From the NCBI RefSeq assembly GCF_900167065.1, contig NZ_FUYA01000009.1, forward strand, positions 51,080-115,079: 64,000 nucleotides of DNA, given 5' to 3'. The notes under the pieces are model-generated. The model was not told the origin of the DNA and searched no databases. It worked only from the letters and a program-made list of their open reading frames with translations. Made by a program: the position numbers and the translations under genes. Source of the DNA: Desulfobaculum bizertense DSM 18034 (GTDB lineage Bacteria > Desulfobacterota > Desulfovibrionia > Desulfovibrionales > Desulfovibrionaceae). Positions 51,339 through 59,995 of the stretch are shown here, in pieces. How positions within the stretch are numbered: the stretch's first letter is position 1; the number at the start of each line of letters is the position of its first letter.

Positions 51339-52549
51339 GACGACTCCATGAACTGTTGCAAGAGGTTTGCGGTACTGCGGGCGCCACTCAGGTCAAGATC
51401 CGTCCCACCGGCCTGAGTTGCCTGCAACGTCGTGTGCATGATTTGTGAAAGTCGATCAGGTTCCAGATCCTTTGGCTGGAGAATCTCCAGCACGCCACGC
51501 GCAGCAAGGCGTTCTGCCCGCATGCGCTGTTCCCTGTTTTGGGTAAATGGCAAAACAAGTCCGTAGGTTTGTGCTGCCAAAAGATTCATGAGTGTATTGT
51601 AGCCACCCATACTGAGAGACAGGTCTGCCGCCGCAAGGAGTTCTGGAAACTCTGTGGAAAAGCGTTCTACATGGATGTGCGGGGCGGTGCTGGCCTTGGC
51701 CTGCAAAAGAGCGAAATCCTGTTCGTCGAGGTACGGGCCAGAAAGAATGCGCAGAGTATGTGGCAGCGATGCGCTGAGGACAATTGACGCCTCAAGCGTT
51801 GTGCTCAGAAGAGGATAGCCTTCGCTCCCTCCGCCTGCACTGGCCACAATGAGTGGCTTTTCGTCTTTTTTGAGGATTTTTCGCAGGCTGCTGCTTTTTT
51901 CTGGGCGAGGGCGGGGCGCGACGTAGCCTGTGTAGTGCACGGGCGGGCGTATGTCTGCTGTTCTGGAAAATGTCTCGTCCAGAGAAAAAACGTTTGGGTC
52001 CGAGTGAATGAGAACCCCGGAATAGCTTCGGTTCAGTATTTTGAGAACCCGCTCTTCGTATTTTTGCTGGTCGGCTTTTTCGACGAGAATGTCACGCAGG
52101 CTACAGACGATTTTGCAGGGACCAAAGGCTCCACTTTGGAGGGCTGTGAGCACAGGGATAAGCTCGAAGCGAAATGCCCGGCGTCCAAAGGGGAAAAGTT
52201 CGGTGAGAAATATGTGTGGTCGAAAGCGGCCTGCAATCTTCATGAGCCGGTCAACGCGCTGTTCCATGATTTCGGCCAGCAGTTCATCAAGCCGGGCCTG
52301 CTCTTTTTCTGAAAGCGGGGTTTTGGGCATATCATAATGCGCAGGCAGGACATGGGAGAACGTGCTGTCCATACGCAGGGCGGGAAGCTTTTCGTGAAGA
52401 ATGCCCTCTGGGAGAGGAAGGGGAAGCTCTTCGCCCCCGGTGACGAGTGTGACGGTATGCCCGGCATCAATACAGGCACGGGCGATTTCGAGACTGCGGG
52501 CTACATGCCCAACTCCGAGTACATGCTGACTGTAGAACAATATGCGCAT
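51335..52549 (-). CDS. MurG-like (COG4671-type) glycosyltransferase
   Basis: Protein of 404 residues with a GT-B fold. It begins RILFYSQHVLGVGHVARSLEIARAC, the glycine-rich acceptor-side loop of the predicted glycosyltransferase family related to MurG. The C-terminal half has VASAGGGSEGYPLL and LSMGGYNTLMNLLA near residues 235 and 310, typical donor-site segments. It shares this architecture with 55587-56777 in the same operon (LGHIRRTMAIA, VTTGGGGDGSPILD, ISMGGYNTVCEIL). Sugar unknown. It ends on the ATG of the deacetylase and begins at the last base of the histidine phosphatase. Confidence 0.8.
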   Translation of the reverse strand: MRILFYSQHVLGVGHVARSLEIARACIDAGHTVTLVTGGEELPLPLPEGILHEKLPALRMDSTFSHVLPAHYDMPKTPLSEKEQARLDELLAEIMEQRVDRLMKIAGRFRPHIFLTELFPFGRRAFRFELIPVLTALQSGAFGPCKIVCSLRDILVEKADQQKYEERVLKILNRSYSGVLIHSDPNVFSLDETFSRTADIRPPVHYTGYVAPRPRPEKSSSLRKILKKDEKPLIVASAGGGSEGYPLLSTTLEASIVLSASLPHTLRILSGPYLDEQDFALLQAKASTAPHIHVERFSTEFPELLAAADLSLSMGGYNTLMNLLAAQTYGLVLPFTQNREQRMRAERLAARGVLEILQPKDLEPDRLSQIMHTTLQATQAGGTDLDLSGARSTANLLQQFMESS

Positions 52550-53148
52550 CAGGGAAGCCTTTGGTTGAGGTTCCGTAGGTGAAGCGAGCCATCCTTGCAG
52601 ACAATACTGTGGAGACCGTATTTTTTAACGGGGTCGCCATCTTCTGGCAAAAAACTGTGTTTGAGCAGGTCGTTGAGCAGGCACTTGATGACCCCAAGGT
52701 GCGAGATGACCAGAATTTCTCCATGAGGGTGGCGTTGTGCTGCTGCAAAAAGTGCATTTCTGGTCCGCTCCAGAACTTCTTTTCTGCTCTCTCCTTCACG
52801 AGGCCGAAAGTCCCATGCTGCCTGCTCCTGCCGACGGACTTCAAAACCTTCTTCTCCACGGATTTCGTCAATGGTTTTTCCTACCCAGACGCCCCAGTCC
52901 TGTTCTCGAAGCCTGTGGTCTCGCTCCAGCGGAATGTCTCGTCCTTCAATGAGAATCTGTGCTGTTCGTACCGCCCGTTGCAGGTCACTGCAGAGTGCTC
53001 CAGTAAACGGCGTTTCCTGCAAGGCGTGTTTCCACGTTTCCGCCTGAAGCTCTCCCTCCGGGGCCAGAGGAATATCGCGCTGTCCCTGAATGCGGCGCAG
53101 CTGATTCCATGAGGTCTGGGCGTGTCGCAGCAGGTGGAAAACTGTCAT
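52549..53148 (-). CDS. histidine phosphatase superfamily protein
   Basis: Protein of 199 residues. The catalytic LLRHAQTSWN (Arg8-His9) at the N-terminus, SDLQRAVRTA near 60 and ILVISHLGVIK with the second histidine near 150 match broad-specificity phosphoglycerate-mutase-like phosphatases (the CobC/GpmB group). In a glycan operon it may dephosphorylate a sugar phosphate or simply be passenger; no direct evidence. It overlaps the GT4 gene upstream by four bases (ATGA) and touches the MurG-like gene downstream. Confidence 0.85.
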   Translation of the reverse strand: MTVFHLLRHAQTSWNQLRRIQGQRDIPLAPEGELQAETWKHALQETPFTGALCSDLQRAVRTAQILIEGRDIPLERDHRLREQDWGVWVGKTIDEIRGEEGFEVRRQEQAAWDFRPREGESRKEVLERTRNALFAAAQRHPHGEILVISHLGVIKCLLNDLLKHSFLPEDGDPVKKYGLHSIVCKDGSLHLRNLNQRLP

Positions 53149-54281
53149 CGGCGGGGACTCCAGCTATGGGGGCTGTTCTCGACGATTTCTCGCATGATGG
53201 TGTTCATGGGCGCGTAGCATTTTTCGATGTCATGATTTTTTACGACATACTCGCGTGCATTGTGCCCAAGTCGCGTGCGAAGTTCTGAGTCCTCGACCAG
53301 TGTTTCAATGGCTCGGGTGAAGCTTTCGGGTTCATTGGCAGGGACAATGAGTCCCGATTCCATGTCCCGTATGACTTCTGGTGCTCCGGCGTCGTCTGTT
53401 GCCACGCAGGGCAGGCCGCTACACTGGGCTTCGAGGTAGACCATGCCGAGACCTTCGTTATAGCCGGGGAAGGCAAAGAGGTCTGCGGCGCTGAAAATTC
53501 TGTAGAGTTTTTGACGTGGAATGCGGCCAAGAAAGCGCATTTTCCCAGGGAGCAGAGAGGCTGCAAGCCGCTCTAGCCTGTCTTTTTCTGGGCCACCACC
53601 TGCCACGATAAGAAGAATCTTTTTGCCATTGTTTGCCAGCTCTGCGCAGGATCGAATGACCTGTTCTACTCCATCAGCCTTAACGCCTTTGCGCATCATT
53701 GCCGCGGTCACGACAACCGTTGTCTCGCGTGCGCCCCATGCCCGCCGATACTTCTGGCGCATGAGGATGTCGGGAGAAAATTCATGGGTAAAGATGCCGG
53801 GTTTGATGTAGGTCAGCTTTTCGTCGGGAAGGATGCGGGAACAGGTTTCAAGCTCAGGGAGCTTGTTGACGAAAACATGGCTGGCCGCAAGAAGGGCGCG
53901 TTTGTTGAGAATATAGCCGGGCAGGGTCTTGAGACTGCGTTTGCGCTTGTCTGCATAGGCACCAGAAAAAATAAAGTAGGGGAGTCCTAGGCGCGCGAGA
54001 CGTGGCCCCAGAATGTCTGGAGCTTTGTAATAGCTATGATAGGTGATCCATGCGTTGAGTCCCTGAGAGCTACAGGAGCTGCGGGCCAGCATGTATTCCA
54101 GAAGGGCATCTGGCCAGCGCCACGGACGCAGGTAGAGCCATGTGCTTTCCAGAGGAGAAATAACAGACGTGCTGTGACCTTTTCGGACAAAGAATTCCAT
54201 AGCATCGCGGGCAATAGTAATATCCCCGGAAATGCGAGCGTGATTGAGCGGCTTAAACGGTGCGTAAAAAGCGATGCGCAT
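53145..54281 (-). CDS. GT4 family glycosyltransferase
   Basis: Protein of 378 residues. The N-terminus MRIAFYAPFKPLNHARISGDITIAR is a GT4 acceptor-domain start. The donor domain contains VVVTAAMMRKGVKADGVEQVIRSC, LIVAGGGPEKDRLERLAASL and FAFPGYNEGLGMVYLEAQCSGLPCVA with the EX7E glutamates. ATG 54281 is preferred over an upstream start that would extend 44 residues into the neighbouring gene. It lies 10 bases downstream of the next GT4 gene. Sugar specificity unknown. Confidence 0.85.
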   Translation of the reverse strand: MRIAFYAPFKPLNHARISGDITIARDAMEFFVRKGHSTSVISPLESTWLYLRPWRWPDALLEYMLARSSCSSQGLNAWITYHSYYKAPDILGPRLARLGLPYFIFSGAYADKRKRSLKTLPGYILNKRALLAASHVFVNKLPELETCSRILPDEKLTYIKPGIFTHEFSPDILMRQKYRRAWGARETTVVVTAAMMRKGVKADGVEQVIRSCAELANNGKKILLIVAGGGPEKDRLERLAASLLPGKMRFLGRIPRQKLYRIFSAADLFAFPGYNEGLGMVYLEAQCSGLPCVATDDAGAPEVIRDMESGLIVPANEPESFTRAIETLVEDSELRTRLGHNAREYVVKNHDIEKCYAPMNTIMREIVENSPHSWSPRR

Positions 54282-54291
54282 GGACTGGTCT

Positions 54292-55587
54292 CTAATGCTG
54301 TACCGCTTCCATGAGCTGGGGCGCCGGCTTGTATTCCACAGGGTGGATACCTCCGGCCTCATAGACCTCGGCAAGCGTCTGTATAAGTGTTCTGTTGTCA
54401 AACATATGTTCAACCCGCTGGCGGGCAGCCGGGATGAGCTGTGCCCTGAGCTGGTGGTCAGTCAGTACCCGAAGAAGATTGTGCGCAAGCTCCTGCGGAT
54501 CTTCCGGTGCGCTAAGCATGCCGGAAATTTCATGTTCCACAAGTTCGGGGATGCCAGAAAATCGTGTTGCAGCAACAGGAACGCCCATTGCCATTGCTTC
54601 GGCAATGACGTTGGGGATTCCGTCCCGGTCTCCCTTGTCACCAAGTCTGCATCCAAGCACAAAGGCGTCTGCTTTTTCATAAAGCTGACAGACGGCTTCA
54701 TGGGTGATGGTTCCGGTCATGAGGACCTGTGCTGCAAGCCCCAGATTTTCTGCTTTTTGCAGGAGTTGGGCACGTAGTGGTCCATCCCCTGCAAGTATAT
54801 ATCGGAACTCTATACCTTTTTGGCGCAAAAAGGCTAGCGCTTCCAGCACATCAAAAAGGCCTTTTTTCGGCACAAGTCGTGCAACTGTCAGAATGGTAAA
54901 TGGCGGCGTAGGCGTTGCGGGCCGTGATTTGGGCGAAAAGAGTGAAAGATCAATTCCGTGTCGCACGCAGGAAATTTTTTTTGCATTCTTTGCAATGTGT
55001 TTCAAATAGTTCTCGTTATACGCCGTGCAGGTGACCACGAATTTCGCCCTGTCTATCTTCTCTTTGAGGGCAATGGGGTTTTGTGTGTAGATGTCTTTTG
55101 CATGGGCAAAGAAACTAAATGGCACATCGCAAAAAGAGGCGGCGTACATGGCAACCGAGCTTGGGGTATGGGCAAAATGGGCGTGAAAGTGGTGTATGCC
55201 TTCGCGTTTTGCAGAGCATTGCACGAGCCATCCTGCCTGAAGAAAGTGCTTGAGCCATGTATGTTTTTTGGGAGCCTGCGGATATCTGGAGAGCCAGAGT
55301 CGCGCGGTCTTGATGTAGTGTTTGGGGATGCGGGCAAACAGACAGATGTTTTGCCACAGCAGGCGCGGGAAATCATAACTCACGCTCTGCGGCAGGTAGG
55401 TTACTTTGGCCCGAATCGCTTTGACTGATTCATGGGTAAAGCTTTCGCGCGGGTGGCGCATAGAGTAGATGTGGATGCGAAAGCCTCGCTGTTCCAGCAA
55501 TCTGATTTCATTCGAGATAAAGGTCTCGGAAATGCGCGGAAAGCCCTTGAGCACAAAGCCAAGGGAGGTGGCAGACGAGCGGGACAT
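54292..55587 (-). CDS. GT4 family glycosyltransferase
   Basis: Protein of 431 residues, similar in opening to the enzyme at 14182 (SLGFVLKGFPRISETFISNEIRLLE). The donor domain has VARLVPKKGLFDVLEAL, YILAGDGPLRAQLLQKAEN, and the GIPNVIAEAMAMGVPVAATR segment carrying the EX7E pair. A basic histidine-containing segment HHFHAHFAHTPS near 120 matches the WcaL-like group. The start at 55587 shares bases with the upstream stop (TAATG). The longer upstream frame is ignored because it lies in the neighbour. Confidence 0.86.
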   Translation of the reverse strand: MSRSSATSLGFVLKGFPRISETFISNEIRLLEQRGFRIHIYSMRHPRESFTHESVKAIRAKVTYLPQSVSYDFPRLLWQNICLFARIPKHYIKTARLWLSRYPQAPKKHTWLKHFLQAGWLVQCSAKREGIHHFHAHFAHTPSSVAMYAASFCDVPFSFFAHAKDIYTQNPIALKEKIDRAKFVVTCTAYNENYLKHIAKNAKKISCVRHGIDLSLFSPKSRPATPTPPFTILTVARLVPKKGLFDVLEALAFLRQKGIEFRYILAGDGPLRAQLLQKAENLGLAAQVLMTGTITHEAVCQLYEKADAFVLGCRLGDKGDRDGIPNVIAEAMAMGVPVAATRFSGIPELVEHEISGMLSAPEDPQELAHNLLRVLTDHQLRAQLIPAARQRVEHMFDNRTLIQTLAEVYEAGGIHPVEYKPAPQLMEAVQH

Positions 55588-56777
55588 TACGCAACATGCC
55601 TCCTGAAAAGTTCGAGCCGGTGACGCATGACGTCGAGTCCTGTCATTTTGAATGAACTGACGGATTCGAGGTAGTGCTCGGGGTTTTTGAGCAAGCGAAG
55701 GATTTTGACCCGAAGCTGGTCCGGGGTGAGTTTTTCCCATGGCAGGTAGTCCACAAGGCCTTGAGTGCTCATGACTTCGGCACGGATGAGCTGCTCTTTT
55801 CTGGGGACGTCGCGAGGGATGATGAGCGCAACCTGCTTCATGGACAGAATTTCGCACACGGTGTTGTAGCCGCCCATGCTGATAACCAGATCGGCCTGGG
55901 CGATTTCTTTTTCAAGGCAGTTGGTAAAGGCCCGGAAGTCAACACCAAGGGTTTTGGCGCGGGCCGCAAGCTTGTCATATTCTGTGCGCGGGATGAATGG
56001 CCCTGCAATCATGAGCGTGTCGAGGTTCAGACTTGCGTTTTGCTCCAGCATGGACAGGTAGGTATCAAGGATAGGGGAACCATCGCCTCCGCCTCCAGTT
56101 GTGACCACAATGCGCTTATATTCTCCAGAGCCATGACTGCATCCATTGCTTCCGGGGGCGCGGACCTGCGGAAGCTGGCGCGGAATGTAGCCTGTAAAGA
56201 CGGTTTTGGCCCCTATGTCAGAAGGAATGGCGTATTCCTTGATAGGGTCATACATGTGTTGTTCGCCATAAATCCAGATTTCGTCGTAGAGGTCACGCAG
56301 AACGCTGTTGAAATTCTTTTTGTGCCATTCCGCCTGCGTGGTCTGGGCGTCGTCCAGAATATCCCGCAGTCCCAGAACGAGCTGGGACTGCGGGCGGTTT
56401 TTGCGGAACCATTGCAGGGTGGGCAAAACCTCACCTCGCAAACCAATCGGCACTTTGTCGACAATAAAGAGACTTGGATCAAAGGCCTGTGCTGTCGCCG
56501 TAATGATGTCCGTGCGCATACGCAGGGCATGGTTGGGCGAAACTTTGATGGAATGCGGTATATACACCGTATTGCTTTGTTTTATCATTCCGGGAATGCG
56601 AACAAAATCTATTCCGGGAGGAAAATCAAAGCGGCCGACAATAGGAGATCCGGTCAGAATGAGTATGTTGACGCCGGGCCGAAGAAGGTTCGTTGCAATT
56701 GCCATGGTACGTCGAATGTGCCCCAGACCATATGTGTCGTGTGAGTACATTAGAATATTGAATGTATCATGCTGCAT
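55587..56777 (-). CDS. MurG-like (COG4671-type) glycosyltransferase
   Basis: Protein of 396 residues, same type as 51335-52549. It starts NILMYSHDTYGLGHIRRTMAIATNLL, and has IVVTTGGGGDGSPILDTYL near 225 and DLVISMGGYNTVCEILSMKQVALIIPR near 300. Proteins of this type are predicted GT-B transferases. The two paralogues in one operon may add different sugars or act in sequence. It is the first of a closely packed six-gene run (56777 to 50523); a 106-base gap separates it from the radical SAM gene. Confidence 0.8.
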   Translation of the reverse strand: MQHDTFNILMYSHDTYGLGHIRRTMAIATNLLRPGVNILILTGSPIVGRFDFPPGIDFVRIPGMIKQSNTVYIPHSIKVSPNHALRMRTDIITATAQAFDPSLFIVDKVPIGLRGEVLPTLQWFRKNRPQSQLVLGLRDILDDAQTTQAEWHKKNFNSVLRDLYDEIWIYGEQHMYDPIKEYAIPSDIGAKTVFTGYIPRQLPQVRAPGSNGCSHGSGEYKRIVVTTGGGGDGSPILDTYLSMLEQNASLNLDTLMIAGPFIPRTEYDKLAARAKTLGVDFRAFTNCLEKEIAQADLVISMGGYNTVCEILSMKQVALIIPRDVPRKEQLIRAEVMSTQGLVDYLPWEKLTPDQLRVKILRLLKNPEHYLESVSSFKMTGLDVMRHRLELFRRHVA

Positions 56778-56883
56778 TCTGCACTAAGCTCCATTGTTCT
56801 GTTCCATCAAAAAAGAAAACTGTGATGCACAGTACGTGAATCATATAAATCTTGTCTACACCCGAGCCGTTCATCCTCCTTTG

Positions 56884-58029
56884 CTACGAGTGTGTCTGGT
56901 TTGCCTGTGCGTAGACGGCACTGTATTTTTTAGGGTTCTCAAATGCTGGTTCGCCGTTCAGGACAGACTTTGAGAGAATAAGATTTTGTTCAAAGCGCTG
57001 GATTCCCGGACAAAGTTCATAGGCATGCTCAAAGAGCTTGATTGCGGTCTGGAGTCGGGAATTTCCCCATTCAATGACGCCCAGATTATTTGCTGCTGTC
57101 GCATTGCTTTCGTCTTCTTCAAGGGCCTTGCGATACTCTCGTTCTGCTGGCCGGATGTTGTCGACGAGGTCATAGCGAAGGGCGTTGACAAGATATTCCT
57201 GTGAAGTGGAAAGCTGGACGTGATCGAGTCCCCGGCATGGGCAGCGCGAAACATTGCAGGGGCGGGGACCATCATAGAGTTCCGCCTCACCCGGAAGCTG
57301 GCCAAGAACGGTCTTTTCGCCTGCACAGCGGAATATGGTTCCGTCTGGCTCCATTCGGATGAATGAATGCCCTCCATTGCAGGGGATTCCCTTAAAGTTA
57401 AAGAGCATCTTTTTCCCGCCGTCAGAGGACTTTGCAAAAATATTTTTGGCCCTCTGGCTATAGGATTCCGGATAGTCGCGCCCTTTGTATGTGCCCTTGA
57501 AAGGACGAGGGGCAAGCTCAATGTCGTATTTGGCAAACGTGTCTGCATCCCGCTGATAGCGGTCGATCAGCGTGGGGTGGAGAACGTAGTTCACCTTGAC
57601 GACAAATCCATGATTTTTCAGGAGTTGAACATTTCGAATAAACGGGTCTATGCCGCCGCGTTTTTCGCGTTCCTCGATGTGGAGTGAGGCATAGACATCC
57701 TGAACCCGTTCAGGAGAAATGCGCTCGACAAATTCCTGAAGCGGTTTCGACAGACTGAGGTTTGTGTCCAGCGCAATGCGATGCTGTTCGGTGAGGCTCT
57801 CACAAAGCTGAACAAAGTCTGGGTACAGAAACGGTTCTCCACCTGTGAGACCAATGGTCCATTCCTGGCCTGTTGCATCCAGAAAAGAACGTATGGTCTC
57901 TGCTGGGAGCGGGTTCTGCACAGGGGAAGGGTCGTGCGGGTAGTAGCAGTAGTTGCACGTAAAATTGCACGACCGGGTCATGTTCCACATTATGCTGTAA
58001 ATTTTTGGTCTCATTCTTATGTTGTGCAT
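56884..58029 (-). CDS. radical SAM protein with SPASM-like cysteines and TPR tail
   Basis: Protein of 381 residues. CNFTCNYCYY (Cys21, Cys25, Cys28) is the radical SAM cluster motif, with LTGGEPFLYPDF near 63. Later cysteines fit a SPASM-type auxiliary-cluster domain: CNGG...PDGTIFRC near 220-238 and CNVSRCPC near 265. Residues about 300-365 look like one or two TPR repeats (EREYRKALEEDESNATAANNLGVIEW). SPASM enzymes modify peptides or small molecules; here no precursor peptide is adjacent, so sugar or protein modification is as likely. I choose ATG 58029 (AGGA upstream), inside a small inverted repeat 58027-58045; ATG 58053 and 58014 are alternatives. Confidence 0.8.
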   Translation of the reverse strand: MHNIRMRPKIYSIMWNMTRSCNFTCNYCYYPHDPSPVQNPLPAETIRSFLDATGQEWTIGLTGGEPFLYPDFVQLCESLTEQHRIALDTNLSLSKPLQEFVERISPERVQDVYASLHIEEREKRGGIDPFIRNVQLLKNHGFVVKVNYVLHPTLIDRYQRDADTFAKYDIELAPRPFKGTYKGRDYPESYSQRAKNIFAKSSDGGKKMLFNFKGIPCNGGHSFIRMEPDGTIFRCAGEKTVLGQLPGEAELYDGPRPCNVSRCPCRGLDHVQLSTSQEYLVNALRYDLVDNIRPAEREYRKALEEDESNATAANNLGVIEWGNSRLQTAIKLFEHAYELCPGIQRFEQNLILSKSVLNGEPAFENPKKYSAVYAQANQTHS

Positions 58030-58145
58030 TAGTCCTGAACTAATGTCCAACATTTTAACTATTCGAAAGAGCGGGTTTTTATTCCAAAAACCCTGTTGTG
58101 TAGAATTGGCGGGAGAAAGGTGGGGTTCGAAGAAAAAGAAATTTT

Positions 58146-59345
58146 TTAGACGCCAGAGAGCGTCATGAGTTTTTGTGCAAGAATTTGCGCAGAAATGCGC
58201 GACGAATTTGGAGAAGCTGTCAGGCGGGTGTCGTAAAGGTCAAGATCGAGCTGCTGGAGCTGATGCAGGGACAAATCTCCAGAGTAGCTTTCATTCACGG
58301 AGTCGAAGAGGACGCCGCTGACAAGCTGGCGGGGGGAGCAGGGGAAGGGGCAGTCTTTGAGCAGGTAGTGACGCAGGGCAAGCACCTGTTCGCTCAGGCT
58401 CAGGTGGAACGATTCAGGATCAAAGCCGAGGTTTGGAACAAAAATTTTGGGGCAGTGGGCTTGCGCGACTGCACGGCCAATGCCTGCGGGAAGCAGGTTG
58501 GCAATGACGCTGGAGTAGAAGCTCCCCATTGGGAAGCAGATGAGGTCTGCCTCGGCAATGGCGGAAAGTGCAGACTGGGCCGCACGGGCTGGGTGTGTCT
58601 CAAGAGAGTCCAGGCAGGATGTCAGGTAAAGCTGACAAATGGGAGAGTCTGGAGCTGGTGACTCTTTGCCCGTAATTTTGTGCTGCCCACAGAGCGTTTC
58701 TCCATTTTCAAGCTGTGCTGCAAGATGCAGGTCGCCATCAAACACGGGACAGACTGTTCCGCGGGCGTGAATGAGCTTGGAAAAAAGCTCAATGACTGGA
58801 CCAAGGCAGCGACGGTGCTCAAGATAGCCCGCAGCCAAAATGAGATTGCCAATGCTCGCGCCGCGCAGGTCAAAGCCTTCTGGCATGAGATCATAGAAAC
58901 GGCAAAGGAAATGGCGGATACTATTTTTTTGCGCCGCTGGGATGTCCGCAATGAGAGGATGCGTGCCACTGCACAGCTGGCCCAGCTCGTCAGACAGCGC
59001 CCAGAGTTCGGCTTCTTTGGGGAAGCGGTGCCCAAAAAGCGTAATAGTCTGCTCAATGCCAGGGACGCTGGTGTCTGCAAGGGCCATAAGCCGGTTCCTG
59101 ATGTCCCCTATGGCGGGCATGTGAAAGGCCTTTCGCAACACGGCTGAACTTCCGCCAGAATCAAATGATGTAATGATATGTACGGAGTTGTGAGTGTGCC
59201 CAATAAGCTCTTGAGAAAGCTCGCGAAGCGCTGTGCCACCACTAAAAAAGAGAATCCTTGGCCCTGTTTCCGGGTGGGGCAGGAAGTCTTTGTGGGACGA
59301 AGCGCTTTGGGGTGTGTGGTGTTTGCGAAAGGAATTCTTGGGCAT
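58146..59345 (-). CDS. CofD/YvcK-like protein
   Basis: Protein of 399 residues. After a charged N-terminal 30 residues, RILFFSGGTALRELSQEL and IITSFDSGGSSAVLRKAF match the nucleotide-binding loops of CofD/YvcK proteins. Later parts (GDIRNRLMALAD near 80, FDLRGASIGNLILAAGY near 158, and the LICFPMGSFYSSVIANLLPAGIG segment near 265) follow the family order. CofD makes a coenzyme F420 precursor, while YvcK binds UDP-GlcNAc and controls cell-envelope carbon flow. A CofD-like group in Desulfovibrio-type bacteria has been described in a so-called GAK system, but its ATP-grasp partner is not visible here. It is the most upstream gene of the minus-strand glycan locus. Confidence 0.78.
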   Translation of the reverse strand: MPKNSFRKHHTPQSASSHKDFLPHPETGPRILFFSGGTALRELSQELIGHTHNSVHIITSFDSGGSSAVLRKAFHMPAIGDIRNRLMALADTSVPGIEQTITLFGHRFPKEAELWALSDELGQLCSGTHPLIADIPAAQKNSIRHFLCRFYDLMPEGFDLRGASIGNLILAAGYLEHRRCLGPVIELFSKLIHARGTVCPVFDGDLHLAAQLENGETLCGQHKITGKESPAPDSPICQLYLTSCLDSLETHPARAAQSALSAIAEADLICFPMGSFYSSVIANLLPAGIGRAVAQAHCPKIFVPNLGFDPESFHLSLSEQVLALRHYLLKDCPFPCSPRQLVSGVLFDSVNESYSGDLSLHQLQQLDLDLYDTRLTASPNSSRISAQILAQKLMTLSGV

Positions 59346-59995
59346 ATTCTGGTTTTATCCTAGTTTGCCTGAACTCGTCCAGTCCCTGCATTTTTGTCAG
59401 GAAAAAACGCAAAGAAAAATTCATTTATTTTGTACACCTGGCGCATTTTATGATAGGACACTCCAAAAGCTTGTATTACGTTCTTTTTTTGAACGCAGAA
59501 AAGAGTGTGCACCGTGTGAATCATAACAGATGCCGTGATGTTGTATCACTGTTTTTTTGTGTGCTGGTGAGTGTTTCCTTTCTGGTGGTGCCTTTTTTGC
59601 GCATTGTGCGTTGCCAGAGGGCACAAAAGCACGGCGTTTTTTGCTGAGAGCAGGAAAAAAACGCAGGTTTTGGCGAAGAAAATTTGTGTTTGGCCGGGCT
59701 TTTTCCCTTTTTGATAAGCCTGTACGAAAAATCAGAAAAGTGATTTTTAGGCTGAACATGGATGAAAAAAAGCGAATGATTTCAGGTAATAAAATTCATA
59801 TAAATTTGTAGGGTGAATCACCCACTTTTTTAGTAGGAATTTTAATTATTTTAAGAAGTTATGAGCTATGTTCTGGACAAAAACTCGTTTGGGAGTTTAA
59901 GGGAAACCAGAAAACGGCATGCAAACCTTATGATGATATAACCTCAACGGAGAACCCCAACCGAGTGACGTCCGCAAGGCGTTGGAAGGAGGGCT
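59346..59995. other. 650-base divergent intergenic region
   Basis: Separates the CofD-like gene (minus) from the tmc-type operon (plus). It is AT-rich compared with the genes. Short frames exist but show no family resemblance. A GGGTGA-A-TCACCC palindrome at 59811-59823, followed by a T-run, could be a regulator site or weak terminator. AAGGAGG directly precedes ATG 59996. I could not place a convincing promoter for either gene. Confidence 0.5.

Noticed and set aside
55674..56744. 356-codon plus-strand frame opposite the MurG-like gene
   Set aside because: Antisense to a gene with clear GT-B motifs and operon overlaps; no motif on the plus strand.
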